DNA from: Clostridiales bacterium
Lineage (GTDB): Bacteria; Bacillota; Clostridia; Lachnospirales; Bianqueaceae
Reading direction: 5' to 3'
DNA length: 64,000 bases
Assembly: GCA_024689505.1 (NCBI GenBank)
Contig: JAILDJ010000177.1
Coordinates: forward strand, 1-64,000
In this document: in pieces, positions 19,307-29,067 of the stretch
Layout of the letters: every line of letters starts with the position of its first letter
Position numbering within the stretch: the stretch's first letter is position 1
Notes under the pieces: generated by a model
What the model was told of the DNA's origin: nothing
Databases searched by the model: none
The model's input: only the letters and a program-made list of their open reading frames with translations
Translations under genes and position numbers: made by a program

Positions 19307-20851
19307 TCAGTTAGGTAATTCCTTATATTTGAACGTTGTGAAATACAAGATGAGCGATACCAGCGAACAGAAGGCTATGACAATGAGCGAAGTGATGTAA
19401 TTGGGATACGGCGCGATCGGCGTGCTTTGGATGTACTGGATCAGCTCCAGGTTGCCGAACAGCATGTATCTGAGGATCCCCGCTGGATACACATAAGTGT
19501 AGATCGTGCTGTAGATCGCAGGACCCGCCAACGACAATAGCAGCATGACCAACATCGGGACAGCGACTGATTCCGTAAGTGTCGCAAACATCAACGTGAT
19601 CACCGATACGATGCAGATCTTGAACGCTTCCAGGAAATAATGCACAACAATGTATAAATGGAATGGGATCTCCACGATCCGGCCATGGATAAAGGAAATG
19701 AACGCAGGCCCGGCGCCGGAACTGACGCTTTGACCGATCGTGGTATTGCTGAACAGGAGACGGCCGGCGACCATACCAAATAGTGGTATGATCAGCGACA
19801 GTAATATGATCGTGATGATCAAAGTGATCAATTTGGCTGCAGCGATCTGTGTTCTGGAATAGGGAGCCAGCACGACCTGTCGGATCGTTCTGCGCCGGAA
19901 TTCATCAGCCATGATGAAAGAAGCCAATCCAATGGACAGTGCCATTACGATGCGCATCAGATTCTTGATGGACAGCACGAAGGCACTGTAGGTCGTCGTC
20001 TTCGCACGCTCCGCCATCTTCTCATAGATGGACAGCGGGATCTGATCGTTCTTCAGCGCATATTCGTTGACGCGGATGCGGCGCTGAGTCCAGCTCTTCT
20101 GCCGGTCCAGTTCTTCTTGTTTCAAATCTACGAACGCTTGATCATCGTACTGATAACGGGCCAGCCACTCTTTTTCATCTGCCAGCTCCTGGATCGCCAC
20201 GCTCTTCCACTGGTCGACCGCGCCTGGTGCCGTCTTATACTGGATGTACAGTTTCCAGCTCTCGATCTGTATATCCATCAAAACGGTAGACAGCGTATCC
20301 ATGGATCCATTCTGCTCCGCATAGACCTGCTGCAGTTGTGCCAGCTGCTCCTGCGAATACGCCATATAGTCGTTTTCTTCGACCATACGGATCTGCACAT
20401 CCCGGCGGTTTTCCAGTTTCTGGACCAACGTTGCCCGTGACTCGTAAGTACCAAGGTCCGTATATCCATAATCCGCAGGATTCTGGCCGGCGGCCAGCAG
20501 ATTCAGGATCGTCTGGTTCGTGAAATATTTACTCAGGACATCACTGCGCCAATCCCACTGTGGGATCCCGTGATCCAGCATATATTGCAAGCGGTCGATC
20601 GTAGCCTGTGAGGTCAGGATCGCAGACTGCATCTCCAGATCGGTCTCCCACTGGATCGTCTCGATCTGACCGAAATACGTCTTCTCTCGCTCAAGCTGCT
20701 CTTCTACGATATCCATATCACTGCGGGTATCAGACTGTGCATAGAAGACACTGGTGAAAACGAGGCAGGCAAAGACGATCAGAATAAAGGAAAACAGGAA
20801 GAAATGACGGCGGTGCAGTTTTAAGAATTCGTTACGGATCAGATCACCCAT
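19307..20851 (-). CDS. ABC-2-type transporter permease
   Basis: Multiple hydrophobic segments, N-terminal FLKLHRRHFFLFSFILIVFACLVF; paired with 20844-21779 ATPase. Confidence 0.8.
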   Translation of the reverse strand: MGDLIRNEFLKLHRRHFFLFSFILIVFACLVFTSVFYAQSDTRSDMDIVEEQLEREKTYFGQIETIQWETDLEMQSAILTSQATIDRLQYMLDHGIPQWDWRSDVLSKYFTNQTILNLLAAGQNPADYGYTDLGTYESRATLVQKLENRRDVQIRMVEENDYMAYSQEQLAQLQQVYAEQNGSMDTLSTVLMDIQIESWKLYIQYKTAPGAVDQWKSVAIQELADEKEWLARYQYDDQAFVDLKQEELDRQKSWTQRRIRVNEYALKNDQIPLSIYEKMAERAKTTTYSAFVLSIKNLMRIVMALSIGLASFIMADEFRRRTIRQVVLAPYSRTQIAAAKLITLIITIILLSLIIPLFGMVAGRLLFSNTTIGQSVSSGAGPAFISFIHGRIVEIPFHLYIVVHYFLEAFKICIVSVITLMFATLTESVAVPMLVMLLLSLAGPAIYSTIYTYVYPAGILRYMLFGNLELIQYIQSTPIAPYPNYITSLIVIAFCSLVSLILYFTTFKYKELPN

Positions 20852-21779
20852 GGTCTTCCTCCTCCTGCATCAACTCCATAAAGTACTCTTCCAACGGTTC
20901 ACGGTTGACAGCGATCTCGTAGACGTCGACATCATTGAAGATGAGCGTGCGGTTCATCTGAGGGATCTGCAGGTTTTCTCCGGTCACGATCAGCTCATCA
21001 TCATCGATACGGACCGTAGCATCGTCGAACAAGGCTTCCAGCACTTCAAATCCATGCTGCGGCTGTCCGACCCGGATCCGCACACGGACACGGTTGGGAT
21101 CCAGCAGTTCATGAGAACTCAGGTCGGAAATGAAGCGCCCATCCTTCATAATGATGATCCGGGTACAAAAAGCATCCATCTCCGACAGGATATGACTGGA
21201 GACTACGACGCATGCGCCTCTGGCCGCTTCTTCCTTCAACAGTTCCTTCAATGCCTTGATCCCCACAGGATCCAGATCATCGGTCGGCTCGTCCAGAAGC
21301 AGCAGCGCAGGCCGTGTGACCAGCGCCTGGGCTACGGCCAACATGTATCGCTGCCGGCTGCTATAGGTCGCGACCTTGTCACGGATGCAGCTTTTCAAAC
21401 CGGTCCGATCCACCACCTCACGGATCTCCTCGATGGTGATGTCTTTATAGGGTCTTGCTGTCATCCTGAGATGATCCAGACCCGTCATATAACGATAGTT
21501 AGAAGGATTCTCCAGCACCGCGCTGACGCGGCCTTCGGAATGGATCCCGCGCTTTTCGATGTCCTCGCCGCAGATACGGATCGTACCTTCCGGGGTCCGC
21601 ATATGACGCAGGATCATTCGGATGAGCATGGTCTTACCAGCACTGTTGGGTCCGACCAGTCCCACGATCTCCCCCGCGTACAGGGTACACGAGCAATGAT
21701 CGACCTGCCGACGGCCGCCATGGGTCCGGAAGACATTGTCCAGTTCGAGGATGACTTCTTTTTCTTTACTCATGAGCAA
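20844..21779 (-). CDS. ABC transporter ATP-binding protein
   Basis: GEIVGLVGPNSAGKTMLIRMILRHMRTPEG, ALLLLDEPTDDLDP; starts overlap with permease. Confidence 0.9.
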   Translation of the reverse strand: MLMSKEKEVILELDNVFRTHGGRRQVDHCSCTLYAGEIVGLVGPNSAGKTMLIRMILRHMRTPEGTIRICGEDIEKRGIHSEGRVSAVLENPSNYRYMTGLDHLRMTARPYKDITIEEIREVVDRTGLKSCIRDKVATYSSRQRYMLAVAQALVTRPALLLLDEPTDDLDPVGIKALKELLKEEAARGACVVVSSHILSEMDAFCTRIIIMKDGRFISDLSSHELLDPNRVRVRIRVGQPQHGFEVLEALFDDATVRIDDDELIVTGENLQIPQMNRTLIFNDVDVYEIAVNREPLEEYFMELMQEEEDHG

Positions 21780-22959
21780 TTCCTTTTCTTCGCATAAGGA
21801 TCAAAACACCAAGGACCATGACGATCGGGAACAGGATCGCGCACAGGATCCCCATGTCGAGCCGGTCACCGAACAGACCGGAGAGAATACCGATATAACC
21901 AGGTGCCAGTGCACATCCCACATCACCAGCCAGCGCCAGGAAGGCGAACATGGCCGTACCACCCATGGGAATGGCCGCGGATGAGAGACTGAGCGTGCCC
22001 GGCCACATGATGCCAACGGCAAACCCGGTGCATGCGCAGCCCATCAAGGCTAAGACGGGGATCCGCGCAAAGACCGCGATCAAATATGTGATGATGCATA
22101 ACAGACAGCTGCACAGCAGATAGGTCTTCAGCGCTATGTATTTTGAAAGCTTCGCATAAATGACCCGGGAAGAACCCATCAAGATGGCAAACAGGCAAGG
22201 CCCCAACAGATCTCCGACCGATTTTGTGACCTTAAGGCCTGTCTCCGCGAAAGCGGATGACCACTGGCTCATGCCCATCTCAGAAGCGCCGGCAGCCAGC
22301 ATCAGGAAGAAAAACAGCCAGAACAGCTTGTTTTTGAACAAAGTACCGATGGAATGTCCCTGCCCCTCTTCCGTCAGACGACCGATGGGCACGATGCTGA
22401 AATACAAGACGTTGCATAACGGGACCAAAGCCCAAAGGCAGGAAAGGGTCTTCCAGCTTCCAATACCGAACAGTGCGAAGAACGCGGTCGAGATCAGGAC
22501 CATAAGTACGTGTCCCCAGCAATAAAAGGAATGCAGCAGACTCATATTTCCGGATTTCTGATCCGTCGGGCAGGCTTCTACGATAGGACTGATCAAAACT
22601 TCGATGATCCCACCGCCCGTCGCGTATAAGAGGATCGCCAGGACAAGTCCAATGTATGGATCCGCGAAAACACCCGGCAGCACAGGCAGCATCAAAAGCC
22701 CCACACACATGAGCAGATGGGACAGGATGACCAACGGACGGTATCCTACTCTGTCACCGATATTAGCGATGAGCAGATCCATACACAGCTGGACGACAAA
22801 GTTGATCGTCGCAAGAAGTCCCAGTTTTTGAAAGGAGATCCCGTACTGCGTATAGAACATGACAAACAGCAGCGATATGAAATTATTGACTACCGCATGT
22901 GACATGTAGGATATATAGCAGGCACGCAGCGTGTGTTTATAATGCGTTAGTTTTTTCAT
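21766..22959 (-). CDS. Major facilitator superfamily transporter
   Basis: 12-TM-like hydrophobic pattern, 397 aa; MKKLTHYKHTLRACYISYMSHAVVNNFISLLFVMFYTQYGIS. Confidence 0.82.
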   Translation of the reverse strand: MKKLTHYKHTLRACYISYMSHAVVNNFISLLFVMFYTQYGISFQKLGLLATINFVVQLCMDLLIANIGDRVGYRPLVILSHLLMCVGLLMLPVLPGVFADPYIGLVLAILLYATGGGIIEVLISPIVEACPTDQKSGNMSLLHSFYCWGHVLMVLISTAFFALFGIGSWKTLSCLWALVPLCNVLYFSIVPIGRLTEEGQGHSIGTLFKNKLFWLFFFLMLAAGASEMGMSQWSSAFAETGLKVTKSVGDLLGPCLFAILMGSSRVIYAKLSKYIALKTYLLCSCLLCIITYLIAVFARIPVLALMGCACTGFAVGIMWPGTLSLSSAAIPMGGTAMFAFLALAGDVGCALAPGYIGILSGLFGDRLDMGILCAILFPIVMVLGVLILMRRKGIAHE

Positions 22960-23016
22960 AAAAACATAATGCTCCGATAATAATGATCATATGTATTATA
23001 CCGCAGGTTTACTCTA

Positions 23017-23044
23017 TTGACAATCCCGCAAATTATGATAAAAT
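23017..23044 (+). promoter_or_regulatory. Promoter of T-box/tyrS transcript
   Basis: TTGACA-16 nt-TAAAAT. Confidence 0.65.
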
Positions 23045-23059
23045 AAGCATGTTCTGTGT

Positions 23060-23375
23060 ATAACTTCATACGTTTCAAAAGCAGTGAAAAGAACAAGTAC
23101 TGTACAGCGGTTCATACAGAAAGGCGCCGGTCGATGAGAGGCCCATGATAAAACTGTACCAGGAATACATCTTAGAGCTTCGCACCGAACATGCAGATTT
23201 TTCTGCGTCAGTAGGCTGCGACGGATCCTTCCCCTGCAGGGGGTTCACCCGTTATCGTGATAGAATATGTCAAGTATTCGAAGAGGCAGGCAGCGCAAGC
23301 TGTCTGTAAACACAAGGTGGTACCACGAGACAATATGCTCCCGTCCTTATGAGGATCGGGAGCTTTTATATTTTG
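23060..23375 (+). promoter_or_regulatory. T-box riboswitch leader (tyrosyl-tRNA responsive) with terminator
   Basis: Canonical T-box sequence AAGGTGGTACCACGAG at 23314-23329 (UGGU matching A73), followed by terminator gctcccgtcctt..aggatcgggagctttta at 23337-23374; upstream of tyrS. Confidence 0.93.
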
Positions 23376-23508
23376 AAACGTTGCCCACACAGAAAAAACA
23401 TTCCTTAAGGAGGACATGCGCCTTCTGATTCTTGTACAAAGATGATTCTCGTGGCGCATGACAAATCGCCTGCGGCGATTTCGCAGGCTAATGCAAGGAG
23501 GATTATTT

Positions 23509-24729
23509 ATGGGTATCTATGAGGAACTGCAGGCAAGAGGTCTGATCGCACAGGTCACCGATGAGCCGCGCATCCGCGATTTGGTCAACAACGGTAAGGC
23601 GGTCTTTTACATCGGTTTTGATCCGACGGCCGACAGCCTTCATGTGGGACATTTCATGGCGCTATGCCTTATGAAACGTCTGCAGGAAGCCGGTAACAAG
23701 CCGATCGCTCTGCTTGGCGGCGGCACCGGCATGATCGGTGATCCCTCCGGCAAGACCGATATGCGCCAGATGCTCACCAAAGAGCAGATCCAGCATAACA
23801 TCGACTGTTTCAAGGAACAGATGAGCCGTTTCATCGACTTCTCCGATGGCAAGGCGCTGATGGTCAACAACGCCGACTGGCTGTTGGATCTCAACTACGT
23901 AGAATTGCTGCGTGAAGTCGGTCCACACTTCACTGTCAACCGCATGCTGGCAGCCGAGTGCTACAAACAGCGCTGGGAAAAGGGTCTGACCTTCATCGAG
24001 TTCAACTACATGATCATGCAGGCCTACGATTTCTACAAGCTGTACACGGAATACGGCTGCAACCTGGAATTCGGCGGCGATGACCAGTGGAGCAACATGC
24101 TGGCCGGTACCGAACTGATCCGCCGCAAGATCGGTGGCGATGCTGACGCTATGACGCAGGTCCTGCTGCTCAACTCCGAAGGCAAAAAGATGGGCAAGAC
24201 CGTTGGCGGCGCCGTTTGGCTGGATCCCAAGAAGACCTCTCCGTACGATTTCTACCAGTACTGGCGCAATGTCGCGGATGCTGACGTTCTGAAGTGTCTG
24301 CGCATGCTCACCTTCCTTCCGCTGGAACAGATCGATGAGATGGATCAGTGGGAAGGTTCTCAGCTCAATACTGCCAAAGAGATCCTGGCCTTCGAGCTGA
24401 CCAAGCTGGTCCATGGCGAAGAAGAAGCCAAGAAAGCTCAGGACAGTGCCCGTGCGCTTTTCGGCGGCGGTCCTTCCGCTGATACACCGACCACCACGCT
24501 GACCGATGCAGATCTGAACAATGGTGTGATCGATGTCATCACCCTCTTCCAGAAAGCCGGCCTGATCGAGTCCCGTTCCGATGGACGCCGTGCCATCCAG
24601 CAAGGCGGCCTTTCCGCAAATGACGCCAAGATCACAAGCTTCGACCAGGTGTTCTCCAGGGATCAGCTGGCAGAAGGTGTCATGCTCAGAAGAGGGAAAA
24701 AGAAGTATATGAAGGTCCTTTTAGGGTAA
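23509..24729 (+). CDS. tyrS: Tyrosyl-tRNA synthetase
   Basis: MGIYEELQARGLIAQVTDE, FYIGFDPTADSLHVGHF, GKKMGKTVGGAVWL; RBS gcaaggagg precedes ATG at 23509. Confidence 0.97.
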   Translation: MGIYEELQARGLIAQVTDEPRIRDLVNNGKAVFYIGFDPTADSLHVGHFMALCLMKRLQEAGNKPIALLGGGTGMIGDPSGKTDMRQMLTKEQIQHNIDCFKEQMSRFIDFSDGKALMVNNADWLLDLNYVELLREVGPHFTVNRMLAAECYKQRWEKGLTFIEFNYMIMQAYDFYKLYTEYGCNLEFGGDDQWSNMLAGTELIRRKIGGDADAMTQVLLLNSEGKKMGKTVGGAVWLDPKKTSPYDFYQYWRNVADADVLKCLRMLTFLPLEQIDEMDQWEGSQLNTAKEILAFELTKLVHGEEEAKKAQDSARALFGGGPSADTPTTTLTDADLNNGVIDVITLFQKAGLIESRSDGRRAIQQGGLSANDAKITSFDQVFSRDQLAEGVMLRRGKKKYMKVLLG

Positions 24730-24770
24730 TATATAGAGTCCCTTAAGATCCATTGTTCGCTTACTTCGCG

Positions 24771-24846
24771 CAAAGTCCCCAATATCCTTTGTGCGCTTAC
24801 TTCGCACTACGTGCTCAAAATGCGCACGCAGGATATTGGGGGCTCT
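24771..24846. repeat. Large imperfect hairpin after tyrS (possible terminator/3'UTR element)
   Basis: caaagtccccaatatcctttgtgcgc ... gcgcacgcaggatattgggggctctg; left and right arms nearly complementary over 26 nt. Confidence 0.7.
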
Positions 24847-24932
24847 GTATTATACTATGCTGAAAGGATTTGATTCTTTTTTCTTAATTGATGGTGGTTT
24901 GGTTTCTGATGATTGCAAAAGGGGGTGAGATT

Positions 24933-25601
24933 ATGAAAAGATCATTCGTTGTCGTGTTGATTTGTTTGTTGGTGATCGTTGCAGTGGGGTGTGGTAAGAA
25001 GGTTGATGCTGAGGGCATCGATTATCTGGTTTTGGTCAATAAAGAGAATAAGCTTCCGGATACATGGGAGCGCGAGATCACGATCGTCAAGTATGTGGAT
25101 TCCCAGGGCTGGGACGTGGAAACCGAAAAAGAAGCTTTTGAGGCTTACCAGAAACTGCATGATGCTTTGGAAAAAGAGGACGTCCACGTTGATCTGGATT
25201 CTGCATACCGCAGTGTTGCCGAACAAGAACGGATCGTGAAGGATTTCACCGAGAAATATGGTGAAGATTACGTCAAACAATATGTAGCTGTGCCCGGTTT
25301 TTCAGAGCATCATACCGGCCTGGCCCTGGATCTCTATCTGAATATCGATGGTGCGGATGTCTATGAAAATGAGGACATGGTACAGTACCCTGAAGTTTGG
25401 GCCAAGATCCATGAAAAGCTGGCGGAATACGGTTTTATCCTGCGCTATTTGGAAGGCAGAGAAGCGATCACCGGATATAGCTACGAACCTTGGCACATTC
25501 GCTATGTCGGTGATCCTGCGATCGCAAAAGATATCATGGAAAAAGGCATCACGCTGGAAGAGTATCTTGGCAAACTGCCGACTACCGATGTCGCTCCGTA
25601 A
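24933..25601 (+). CDS. D-alanyl-D-alanine carboxypeptidase, VanY/M15B family lipoprotein
   Basis: Lipobox-like LLVIVAVGCGKK; DSAYRSVAEQERIV, PGFSEHHTGLALDLYL, YEPWHIRYVG. Confidence 0.9.
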   Translation: MKRSFVVVLICLLVIVAVGCGKKVDAEGIDYLVLVNKENKLPDTWEREITIVKYVDSQGWDVETEKEAFEAYQKLHDALEKEDVHVDLDSAYRSVAEQERIVKDFTEKYGEDYVKQYVAVPGFSEHHTGLALDLYLNIDGADVYENEDMVQYPEVWAKIHEKLAEYGFILRYLEGREAITGYSYEPWHIRYVGDPAIAKDIMEKGITLEEYLGKLPTTDVAP

Positions 25602-25625
25602 ATTGCAGCTAAGCATGTTTTGATA

Positions 25626-25694
25626 TAAATAAACCCCGTGTTGAGGCATCCATTACTTTTAATAAAGGACCTCAGACGGGGTTTTGTTTATTTC
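25626..25694. terminator. Bidirectional terminator
   Basis: aaataaaccccgtgttgagg...cctcagacggggttttgtttattt. Confidence 0.7.
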
Positions 25695-25722
25695 CTACTG
25701 AACGAACACGCCAGATCTGCCT

Positions 25723-26934
25723 TTACAGCAGCGCTTCCAGGTATCTGCGGATCGCCTTCAGGAACTCGACGCTGTTCACCACTTGGATGGTTCCATCATC
25801 GTCAGCCAGTAAGGCCAGATCCTTGGTCATGATGCCGCTTTCGATGGTATCCAGGCAGGCTTTTTCCAGCTTGTCTGCGAATGTGACCAGATCTTGGATA
25901 TCATCGAGTTCACCACGTTTCCGCAATGCGCCGGTCCAAGCGAAGATCGTCGCCACAGGATTGGTAGACGTCTGCTCACCTTGCAGATAGCGATAATAAT
26001 GTCTTGTGACCGTGCCATGCGCGGCCTCATACTCATAGATCCCGTCCGGACTGACCAGGACCGATGTCATCATTGCCAGAGACCCGAAAGCTGTGGAGAC
26101 CATGTCGCTCATGACGTCGCCGTCATAGTTCTTGCACGCCCAGATGAATCCACCTTTGGAACGGATCACGCGGGCGACCGCATCATCGATCAGGGTATAA
26201 AAGTATTCGATGCCGGCTGCGTCGAACCTGTCTTTATACTCTTCAAACACCTCCGCCATGATCTCTTTGAACGTGCCGTCGTAGATCTTGGAGATGGTAT
26301 CCTTGGTACCGAACCACAGATCCTGTTTCTGCGAAAGGGCGAACTGGAAACAGGAATGCGCGAATGAACGGATCGAAGCCTCTTTATTGTGCATGCCCTG
26401 CAGGACACCCGGTCCATCCAGCTTCTGCACGATCTGACGGGTCACTGCTCCGCTGTCACCGGTGAAGACCAATTCAGCCGTACCACCTTCCGTCGTGCGG
26501 ATCTCGGTGTTCTTATAGACGTCACCGTAAGCATGACGAGCGATGGTGATCGGTTTTTCCCAACTGCGCACCGCAGGATGGATGCGGCTGACGGTGATCG
26601 GTGTACGGAATACGGTACCGTCCAGGATGGCACGGATCGTACCATTAGGGCTCTTCCACATCTCATGCAGATCATACTCGCTCATTCGCTGTACATTCGG
26701 GGTGATCGTCGCGCATTTGACCGCCACACCGTACTTTTTCGTCGCCTCCGCGGAATCGATCGTGACCTGATCCCGTGTCTCATCGCGATGCTTCAGACCC
26801 AGGTCATAATACTCGGTCTTCAGATCGACAAAGGGCAGGATCAGCTCATCTTTGATCATCTGCCACAGGATGCGGGTCATTTCATCGCCGTCCATCTCGA
26901 CGAGCGGTGTCTTCATGAGGATCTTATCAGCCAT
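25723..26934 (-). CDS. icd: Isocitrate dehydrogenase (NADP-type)
   Basis: [70 protein letters not shown]; 403 aa. Confidence 0.95.
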   Translation of the reverse strand: MADKILMKTPLVEMDGDEMTRILWQMIKDELILPFVDLKTEYYDLGLKHRDETRDQVTIDSAEATKKYGVAVKCATITPNVQRMSEYDLHEMWKSPNGTIRAILDGTVFRTPITVSRIHPAVRSWEKPITIARHAYGDVYKNTEIRTTEGGTAELVFTGDSGAVTRQIVQKLDGPGVLQGMHNKEASIRSFAHSCFQFALSQKQDLWFGTKDTISKIYDGTFKEIMAEVFEEYKDRFDAAGIEYFYTLIDDAVARVIRSKGGFIWACKNYDGDVMSDMVSTAFGSLAMMTSVLVSPDGIYEYEAAHGTVTRHYYRYLQGEQTSTNPVATIFAWTGALRKRGELDDIQDLVTFADKLEKACLDTIESGIMTKDLALLADDDGTIQVVNSVEFLKAIRRYLEALL

Positions 26935-26937
26935 ATT

Positions 26938-29067
26938 TCAAGCCCTCTCTTTCTGGAATCGATAGTAATTCATCAAACAGCCGTCCAACAGGATCTGACG
27001 CTCTTCCGCGGTCAATCCCTGCATATACAGCTGGATCTCGTGCTTCTCTTCACCTTGCAGCACATATCCTTTGATCTGCTCTTCTCCAGCTTCCAAAGCT
27101 TTACGAATGCCCGGAACGAACAGCAATGCGCCTGTCTCGTAGGGGAAGGCTTCTGTTGTGAACGGTACCATCCCCCAGTTGATGCAGTTGGAGCGATACC
27201 GTTTGGTGGCATACTCGATGGCGATATTGGCCGCTCCGCCCAACACACGCTGGCAGGAAGCCGCCTGCTCACGCGCGGAGCCATCACCCGGTTTGTTCGC
27301 GAAGATCGCAGAACCTAAGGATGTTGTTTCATTGCTGAAGCCGAGATCTGCCGGTGTTTTAGCATTGACCGCTTTAGCTCTGCCAACATAGGCAGGCTCT
27401 CTGCGGGACAGAGCGAATTCTGCCAGACGCAGCGGGTTGGAACGATAAGAAGAAGTCTCGCCCGAAGGGATCAATTCATCCGTCGTTGTGACGGGATCCC
27501 GGATCACAGCAGCCATTTCGACCAGAAGATCGTCTTTCAAAGGCTCGATGGTCGGCCAGTCTGTGATATTGGGACCAAAGATCAGCTGGGCGTCCGCATC
27601 CGGCTTTCCGAACCCATTGTAGCAGCGCTTTTCATAGATCGAACCATCAAAATGATACGGCTGCTTTTCTACTGTATAATCGATCTCATCTGCACCGGTC
27701 AGGATACCGCCATTGGCGGCGGTCGCTGCGATGGAACGGGCATCCATCAAAGCAACGTAACAGGACTGCCCTTCTCCGGGTTTGGAACCTTCACGATTGG
27801 GGAAGTTCCGTGTGGTATGACGAATGGAGAACGCACCGTTGGCCGGAACATCACCCGCACCGAAACATGGCCCGCAGAAGCAGGGCTTGATCACGGCACC
27901 TGCCATCAGAAGATCCGACAGCATGCCATTCTTCATGGTCTGCTGTTGGATCGGTGTGGATGCCGGATAGACGGAAAGGCCAAATGCACCGGTCCCCACG
28001 CTCTTGTCCTTGAGGATCGCAGCCGCTTCCTGGATATTCTCATACAGACCGCCGGCACATCCCGCGATCACGCCCTGGTCGACCTGGATCTTTCCATCTT
28101 TGATCTTATTCGAAAGGCCCAGCGGCCCCAGATACTTCTCAGGATCCTGCTTCAGCACGCGGATCGGAAGTGCGTTCGAAGGATGGAACGGAAGCGCGAT
28201 CATCGGCTCGATCTGAGAAAGATCCAGATCGATCCAGTGATCGTAACATGCGCCATCGACCGGCTCCAATTTCGTGTAGACTTCAGGGCGTCCGTGGTCC
28301 GCATAAAACTCAGCTACTTTTTCATCTGTCTGCCAGATCGATGACAGGCAGGCCGTCTCCGTCGTCATGACGTCGATACCGATACGCTCGTCCGTACTTA
28401 AGGAAGCGATGCCCGGGCCCGCAAATTCCAGGATCATGTTCTTGACTGTACCAAACACTTCTCTGCAAAGATCGAGTGCCACGTCATGAGGTCCGACACC
28501 ATGTGGCAGCGCACCATGTACATACACCAGGACCACTTCCGGTGCAGGGATGTCATAAGTATTCTCCAGCAGCTGCTTGACCAGTTCCGGGCCGCCTTCA
28601 CCGATGCCCATGGTCCCATAAGCACCATAGCGGGTATGACTGTCGGAACCCAGGATCATACGGCCGACACCGGTCAGCTGCTCACGCGCGTACTGATGGA
28701 TGACCGCTTGATTAGCGGGTACGTAGATGCCGCCATACTTCTTCGCAGCGGACAGGCCGAAGACATGATCATCCTCATTGATCGTGCCGCCGACGGCGCA
28801 AAGGCTGTTATGGCAGTTCGTCAATGCATAAGGCACGGGAAACTGCGTCAGGCCGCTGGCCCGTGCGGACTGGATGATGCCTACATAGGTGATATCATGG
28901 GAGATCAACGCGTCGAAGCGCAGTTGCAGGGTCTTGCGGTCCTCTGACATCATGTGCTGCGTCAGAATCTGATAGGCCATGGTACCTGCACGACCAGCCC
29001 CAGAACTCTCAGCGGCGGCTTCTGGCTTTCCATTATGATAGATCACGGGATCTTTATAATATCTCAT
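26938..29067 (-). CDS. Aconitate hydratase-like protein
   Basis: LILGSDSHTRYGAYGTMGIGEGGPELVKQLL, CFCGPCFGAGDVPANGAFSIRHTTRNFPNREGS; 709 aa; between IDH and citrate synthase. Confidence 0.9.
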   Translation of the reverse strand: MRYYKDPVIYHNGKPEAAAESSGAGRAGTMAYQILTQHMMSEDRKTLQLRFDALISHDITYVGIIQSARASGLTQFPVPYALTNCHNSLCAVGGTINEDDHVFGLSAAKKYGGIYVPANQAVIHQYAREQLTGVGRMILGSDSHTRYGAYGTMGIGEGGPELVKQLLENTYDIPAPEVVLVYVHGALPHGVGPHDVALDLCREVFGTVKNMILEFAGPGIASLSTDERIGIDVMTTETACLSSIWQTDEKVAEFYADHGRPEVYTKLEPVDGACYDHWIDLDLSQIEPMIALPFHPSNALPIRVLKQDPEKYLGPLGLSNKIKDGKIQVDQGVIAGCAGGLYENIQEAAAILKDKSVGTGAFGLSVYPASTPIQQQTMKNGMLSDLLMAGAVIKPCFCGPCFGAGDVPANGAFSIRHTTRNFPNREGSKPGEGQSCYVALMDARSIAATAANGGILTGADEIDYTVEKQPYHFDGSIYEKRCYNGFGKPDADAQLIFGPNITDWPTIEPLKDDLLVEMAAVIRDPVTTTDELIPSGETSSYRSNPLRLAEFALSRREPAYVGRAKAVNAKTPADLGFSNETTSLGSAIFANKPGDGSAREQAASCQRVLGGAANIAIEYATKRYRSNCINWGMVPFTTEAFPYETGALLFVPGIRKALEAGEEQIKGYVLQGEEKHEIQLYMQGLTAEERQILLDGCLMNYYRFQKERA

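Noticed and set aside
23458-23508. Upstream ATG start for tyrS
   Set aside because: The 17-aa extension MTNRLRRFRRLMQGGLF is not TyrRS-like and overlaps leader hairpins; RBS precedes 23509.
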